From contig CM062288.1 in assembly GCA_031216915.1 (NCBI GenBank), positions 175,501,919 through 175,565,918 of the forward strand: a DNA stretch of 64,000 nucleotides, in the 5' to 3' direction. The translations under genes and the position numbers were made by a program. This DNA comes from Pictodentalium vernedei. Lineage: Eukaryota > Mollusca > Scaphopoda > Dentaliida > Dentaliidae. Numbering within the stretch: the stretch's first letter is position 1; each line of letters opens with the position of its first letter. Below, piece after piece: positions 58,070-64,000 of the stretch. The notes beneath the pieces were generated by a model. It saw nothing but the letters and a program-made list of their open reading frames with translations. It was not told the origin of the DNA and did not search any database.

Positions 58070-59042
58070 ACCTAACACCAAAAGAAAAAATCTCCCCCTC
58101 CCAACAATAAGAAGTCCTAGCTTCGCTTCTGGATAACAGCCACAGACAGATGAAATTTAGAATCAGGCTTTTTTCTTCAACTCAAGAAATAGTTCACTGA
58201 ATTCGGACAGCTGGTAATTTTGACACTTATTCCCAATTAATCGACTATGGATAGAGAAGTCACACCTCAACCTCCTTATAGAGTTAGCACATATAACTAT
58301 AATTAATAATTCTACTAGTTTGTTCAGCAGTAAAAACCAGTGGCAATAATCTTTTTAATTAGACAGTCACCACAATAGGCTTAGTGATCAGAAGTTTAAT
58401 CAAACAGCTACCGATTATTGTATAAACATTTTGTTATTCTTAGTAGCCTATTGATATGGACGGTTTAGCTTGAATTTTACTTCAAAACAGAACCGCTTGA
58501 CAATAAGACTCTGGCAGCCAAAAACACTTGAGATGAAGAGAGAAAGATGAACTTTTACCAGAACCGTGAAAACCCGTTTAATCAGAAGCATGGAATGCAT
58601 ATAGCTTGAACCATAGGCATAAGAGGCCAGGCCGACTACAGCCCTCCGTTGCCAGAGAATTGATGTGGTGGGAGGGGTGGGGGGTGTTGAGGTGGGGGGG
58701 TGGGGGTGGGGGGGGTGGTTGGGGTGTGGGGATCAATGCACATTGCTGACCAATGTAGAATATTGGAGGGGTAGGAATACCCCATTAAGTCCAGCCATTA
58801 CGAGGTGATTCACAATGGGACCACCTCATATAAAAGAATTTGCTTGTACACTTATTTGTTATCAAGAGGTTCCAGCAACCTGGTGGCTCATAGATAGCCT
58901 ACCATATGGCCTGTTATCTGAAAATTTGTTTGATAGTCCAACAAGTTTATAGAAAGGGCATAGCACGTATTAGTGTAGGTTTATACGTACATTCAAGGAA
59001 AGTTAAAAAATTTATAGTAATTTATATATTTTTTATACTTAC

Positions 59043-59229
59043 CAATGACCCAGACATAGCTGGTGCTAACTCTTAAAATATAGGGCCAAACACAAATTTT
59101 GCCCCCCAATCCCCAAAATTTGCATCTAAAACTAAAGAAAACATGTCCTGAAAGGCCCTCCACACTTCGCCCCTACTGCGCATGCGCAGTGTCAAGGACG
59201 TTCCGAAATTGGCGCCATTAATCATTCTA
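59043..59229. repeat. DIRS-D inverted terminal repeat, left (3' end of element)
   Basis: Matches 48626-48811 of copy B almost exactly. The inverted partner would lie beyond the window. Confidence 0.88.
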
Positions 59230-59303
59230 ATAACCAGTGCCTGGTAAGCGCTATGTACTCAGCGGGGAGGCAAGAGTTCCCAACTCCTGGGAGGGCCATC
59301 CCC

Positions 59304-59395
59304 GTCTGGGTCATTGGTAAGTATAAAAAATATATAAATTACTATAAATTTTTTAACATTTTTATACTGTACCAATGACCCAGACATAGCTGAAT
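59304..59395. repeat. DIRS-D internal complementary region
   Basis: Same sequence and layout as 48887-48968 of copy B, with outer-end complements meeting in 'ttttttaacatttttatac'. Confidence 0.9.
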
Positions 59396-61436
59396 AGTAA
59401 AAAGGCTGGAGGGCCAAGGACATAGAGCAAAATGGAATACGCTCAATAAAATAAAATAGAGTCATCCCCCGTAGGGAAAAAGAAGTAATAGGCCTTACAT
59501 GTATCTTTCTTATTTATGATAAATTAGAAAGATACAACACCTTCCAAAATTGAGCTTCATACATCCATGTACTCTATTAATATCCAATATAATCCTTATA
59601 CTAATAATTTTTAAAGTAAGCCAATAAATAAGGTAAGTCTAGAGAATAGAGACTCTTATACTCCTAAAAGTGTCTGAGGATTGCATAATCATGTCCGTTG
59701 ACATATGCAATATTCAAAAGCTATACTTTAAAAACTAAGACTTGAATGAATTTTAAAAACCTAAACTTCTCACTAAACAACCATCCCAATAACAGCTCAG
59801 AATTACTAACTCCGGAGGAGGTATCCCCTTGTTTTCATAGTAAAACAGGTGACCCAAGGGAACACCCTCCCCCCCCCCCCCCTTTTCTTGCCCTGGGTCA
59901 AATAGCCCAGAGCGAAGAGGGCAGCCGAACGGAGACACTGCCGAAACAGACAGCCTACCTAGCTATAGTAGCAACTGTTAAGTGAATGACATTCTGAGCA
60001 GTAGATAATAGACCTAACAATAGAGGCCTCCAGAAATGGACTCGATATTTCTAAGATAAAATTCATGAATGTGGATGGCTGAGCGCAATGAGCGGCCTTC
60101 AAAAATCTATAATAGTGACACTATTAATGTAAGCCCAAGAAGTAGAAGAACTCTTACTTCATGAGCCGAAATCTTAAGCACAACTGCTAAGTCAATGATA
60201 TACCATAAGCAGTACCGATAGTTAATAGAATCCATTAACAATAAAATGGAGCGTAACGTCCTTCTACTAGACATCAAAGACAGAAGAAGCTTACGCCCTT
60301 GTAATAAACAGATATCTGTTTATAAATACATAAACTGTACCGGAAAGAGTAAAGGCCTATGCCCATACGAAGACGGAAGGACCTTAAAATAATAGGTTCC
60401 GGATAATAGGAGCCTAACTCTTATGCAACAATCCAACCTAAATAGTAATGGAAGTATTGATTCCGAAACTATGAAAGTGAAAATCATCCGTCGATAGTGC
60501 ATGAAACTCACTGACTCTACAGTAAAAGAGAAACCAACAGAATTACTGTCTAAAAGGTCAGAATTTGAAAACTACTGTTTCCAGAGGCTCAAATGATTAC
60601 TTAGCTAAATAAGAACCGAAGTTAAAATCCGTATAGGAATTTAATCTAAAGATTCTAAGTCTATTTATCAAAAAGTTACTAACTGACTTAGATAAAGAGA
60701 CAAAAGACTCAATTGTAAACTATCGTAGCGTGCATAGGTATGAGGTAACATAAACCTATAACCTAAATAATAACAGGCTGCAGTAGATCTTGTGAAACAA
60801 GTATACTAAAAAATAGCAATGAGTAGTATGGAGGGATCAACAATATGAACATAATGATCCCTACACCACGACGGAAGAGCCTCCACTTTAGCCGCATAGA
60901 ATAGCGAAGAAGAGGATCTCCTATAGTAAGAAATCGCGTCCAAAGCTCGTCCAGTACAGTGCTTACAATGCAATACGGACCACACAACGGAATACATGAA
61001 GGTTGCGACCTTGCTGGTTGTGATAAAGATGACACGATTTACCCAGTGAAAAAGATCCTCACATAGAGGAAGATTTCACGTTAAGACCCACAGTAGACAA
61101 GAGAGTAAATTACTCATGATCTCTGTGAAGATAGAGATGCTATCAACAGAAATGTATTGTGGTTGTTTATCTTAGCAATACCTGCTAAAACAACAGCGCC
61201 GGAGGATACACGTATCCTATCATTCCGTCCTATAGATCAATAGAGCGTTAACAATATTAGCTCAGAGATCTGGACAAGCCAACACATACGTCTGCAATTG
61301 ATTAGCAAGCTGTGTCATAAATAAATCATCATTGGGCGCTCCCATAGATAGCAAATCTGATTGAATACTTGTTTGTTGAGAGTCCATTCTGACAGCAACA
61401 AGCGACCCGTAAGAGAACGGGAGTCCGATAAAACAA

Positions 61437-61883
61437 TTAGACGACCCGGAATATGACGGACCAAAACTGAACTTGGTGTACTATAACCAACAGACGGATT
61501 CTTTCCATTAAATTGAATAACGGAAACGAAAGAGTGCCTCCCTGGTTCCGGAGATACGCCACTACTGTCGAATTAAAGGACAGGAATTTGGGCATGCGTT
61601 TCTGAATAATGTTCATGCAATGACATAAAGCAAGCCTAAAAAACATTATTCCGCGGAAGTTAAACTGATTGCTAAAAGACTGCGGAACCCAAAGACCCTG
61701 GCACTTCGAATCCGTAGGGATCAGTATTATATCCCAATCTGTTGACTGGCAACCGTCATAACAGCCACACTCGGGTCCGGCAACTGCGGCGGCACTCTCT
61801 GAGTCAACCACCGAATGTTTGCCCCAGTCTGAATCTCTTGTAACACTAGATAGACAAGAGAACGTATAAATCGAGCAATTCAT
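61437..61883 (-). pseudogene. DIRS-D RNase H remnant
   Basis: The longest open piece in this copy (148 codons), with 'NSTVVAYLRNQGGTLSFPLF' and 'NLMERIRLL', the DIRS RNase H block. Neighbouring pieces correspond to those in B at 51015-51455. Broken. Confidence 0.72.
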
Positions 61884-62579
61884 GGATTGCCGAAAAGTTG
61901 CCGTCGAAGAGAAGCTCCTCCGAGAACGAAGCGACTCTGAGAGAGTTCTTAACCTTACTATCCACGCGTGTGGATGTAGCTAGGGCTGCGTCACGTCTAA
62001 CTAACTCCAATCAGCCACTGAAGGGCGGAGTTATACGTGAACAAACTACTGCCCTCAAAAGAAATTACATTGAGAATAATATCCCGTAAATCTTTTCTTG
62101 AAGACGTAATGATAACGCCTCAGTAAGGCGGATTACGTATAATAAAGCGTCTAAGTTAAGTCTACTATACATAATGTCGTTCCCAACATTGAAATTGGAA
62201 AAGACATAAACGGCGAAAAAGAATATATGCAGTCTTTAATCACACCGTCTAGACGCATATGAACTCTCGGTATGCCCTGCTCTGCCAAAATAAACTATTT
62301 GTATAAATGATAAAATGGCAGAAATGAGCAACGCGGACAAGAAACTAAACTATCATGCTTAGTAGCAGGCTTGTATATATATATATATATAGCGTCGAAA
62401 AATAAAACACATGTTGTAATGACAATATTGGACTGCGTCGGTAAGTCAGGGACAATGTCCCTGAACCGATCGAAAAATCCGAGTCCAATGACGCTATAAG
62501 TCTCTTATCCAAGATCGCAGCAATGAAGTCCGAAATAATAATCACTGGAAGATAATGCCAGAAGATATGAAAGGCATCT

Positions 62580-64000
62580 TCCGCTACTACTAAAGGGAAA
62601 ACTCGAAATCTTTCGAATCCCTTTCGCCATCCTGTCGGACCCTATAAAGCGTTCGGTCGTCCGTAGCTGATGCAACCGCGGACCGCACCGACCCAGCGCC
62701 GTCGGATAATTCCTGATTCGACCGAGAAACTGTCAATTGCTGGGATGCTGCGAAACAACTGTGCTAACTCGGATAGCACGTCCGTCACTGAGGCCTGAGG
62801 AGAAGCGGTCTTACGATGCATTGCCGCTGGAAGCTCCGTGATCGTTACCCCGTGCATACTTCCAATATGCGAGCGAACGGAGTGTATAGGCCTCGTGTCC
62901 CTTGGCTACCGGATGGCGTGACCTATTCGCCGTGGAATCACTGAATGCCGAAACTGATCGGATACTCGAGGTCACGTAGCCAATGTGCGGTCGTGTGCCC
63001 TGCTGTGAGGATGAGGAAGCATTAAAGACAGTGTCTCGGACTGTCAATATAACGGAGCGTCCCGACCAACGGACATATGCTCCGAATGTAATATATCTGA
63101 ACCACAACATGCGGTCCCCTATGTTGTTGGGCGAGAGAGGGACCTCTCTCGCTCACAGCCCGGACGGACCTGGACAAGCCAGAAACCGGACTAACAGGCT
63201 TCCTCCGATCTGTCCTCAATCTGCCGTCACTGGGTGAGTACTAAAGTAATTAAAGTGCTCGCATCACCCAAATCTCCTTCCTAGACCGCAACGGACGAAC
63301 CCGGCAGCCGAACCATTCGATGAATGTACGCTACACCGGGTGAGCTAGCGAATGTCACTCCGTAGGCGATAGACATATTCCATGAGCACTTATTGCCGCT
63401 AACTCTTCATTAACTATGACGACAGAGGCACACTTTTGAAAGACATCTCCATAACTCTTCGAACAAGAAACCAGAAATGCTTGGATAGCAAGCATAAAAT
63501 AATAATATATATAGCGTCGTTCAACAATTCGAAAGTTTGTGTGACATTATTGGACTATGTCGGAACTGAGGGACGATGTCCCTGAACCGAACCAAAAATT
63601 TCTAAGTCCACCGACGCTATCAGTTTCTTATCCGGCATCGCAGCATTCTGGTCCGACGAAAGAAGCTGTAGAAGACCAAGTCAGATGACATACACAACAG
63701 CATATGTTGTTCCGAAAGGGAAAGCTCGAAATCCTCCGAATCCCTTTCGGTATCCCGTCGGGCCGGATGAAACTTCGGACGTCCGTACTAGCTTCCGCGG
63801 AGCGTCCCGACCCAGCATCGTCGGATAAAATATATGCGACAGATTCAGTTGATGCTGGGATGCTGCGATAAACTGTGCTGTTAAGGAAAGCACGTCCGTT
63901 CCCGAGGCCTGTGCAGTAGCGGTCTTACGATGCATTGCCGCCGGAAGCTCCGTGTACGTTGACTCCCGCACACTTCCTATGCGAACGTCCGGAGTCTGCA
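62580..64000 (-). pseudogene. DIRS-D Gag region relic (partial)
   Basis: Collinear with the Gag region of B (from about 52160). It also shows the internal duplication: 'gctgggatgctgcga' and 'ttacgatgcattgccgc' at about 62740-62825 and 63853-63942. It runs off the window. Broken. Confidence 0.5.

Larger units (their letters stand above)
57393..59001. other. Intergenic stretch with long G and C tracts, no gene
   Basis: No gene or element is recognised. The G-tract at 57708-57769 and C-tract at 58045-58069 are listed separately, and a further G-rich stretch lies at about 58670-58735. The Gly/Pro-rich frames are produced by these tracts. Confidence 0.5.
59002..64000 (-). mobile_element. DIRS-type retroelement D, cut by the window end, coding broken
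   Basis: Starts at the same base as copy B (GTTAAAAAATTTATAG) and is collinear and nearly identical to it through to the window end. It includes the left terminal repeat (59043-59229) and internal complementary region (about 59304-59395). The left flank 'tacgtacattcaaggaaa' is unrelated to B's flank, so it is a separate insertion. It is broken many times, largely in the same way as B. The right end lies outside the window. Confidence 0.87.

Noticed and set aside
48585-64000. B and D as one segmental duplication of ~10.4 kb
   Set aside because: Similarity starts exactly at the element end and the left flanks are unrelated, which points to two insertions.

Overview
The window looks like repeat-packed intergenic DNA from an invertebrate animal genome. 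A bivalve mollusc is my best guess, because of the many elements built from ~145-170 bp tandem repeats, a GACGG-type microsatellite and a 3' hairpin, plus DIRS elements and (AAAT)-tailed tRNA SINEs. Another marine invertebrate cannot be excluded from sequence alone. I see no convincing host gene, no rRNA and no functional tRNA. Almost everything that can be named is a transposable element, and many sit inside one another.

Layout. 0.9-1.5 kb: short Helitron/Helentron-like non-autonomous element (HINE-like, H1). 3.85-4.07 kb: 216-bp TIR element with 10-bp target duplication. 4.27-11.38 kb: whole-looking Ty3/Gypsy LTR retrotransposon on the minus strand with almost identical LTRs, a 5-bp target duplication and one 1605-aa Gag-Pol frame. 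Its integrase lies BEFORE the reverse transcriptase (Gmr1-like order). 12.8-14.4 kb: H2, a tandem-repeat element. 14.66-15.03 kb and 38.24-38.55 kb: two tRNA-derived SINEs with 14-bp target duplications. 16.85-17.78 kb: TIR element containing a 5'-truncated LINE 3' end. 18.18-30.83 kb: DIRS element A with inverted terminal repeats and internal complementary region, carrying three nested tandem-repeat elements (H3a, H4, H5). 31.0-31.9 kb: tandem-repeat element H7. 31.9-35.4 kb: DIRS relic C. 35.4-37.3 kb: G-rich satellite plus an H2-type satellite. 41.54-42.39 kb: hAT-like non-autonomous element with 8-bp target duplication. 43.6-46.4 kb: H3b, a longer copy of H3a. 46.7-55.8 kb: H6, split by DIRS element B (48.585-55.585 kb). 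56.25-57.38 kb: Mutator-like TIR element with 9-bp target duplication, holding a small HINE (H8). 59.0 kb to the window end: DIRS element D, a near-identical sister of B, cut by the window edge.

How the parts relate. The Gypsy element is the only one with a complete-looking protein and is probably the youngest long insertion. The DIRS copies are coding-degenerate, yet B and D are nearly identical and sit in unrelated flanks, which suggests that defective copies were mobilised in trans. H-family elements insert into DIRS (H5 in A) and DIRS insert into H-family elements (B in H6), so both families were active over overlapping periods. All five retroelements with recognisable coding remains (Gypsy, DIRS A-D) read on the minus strand.
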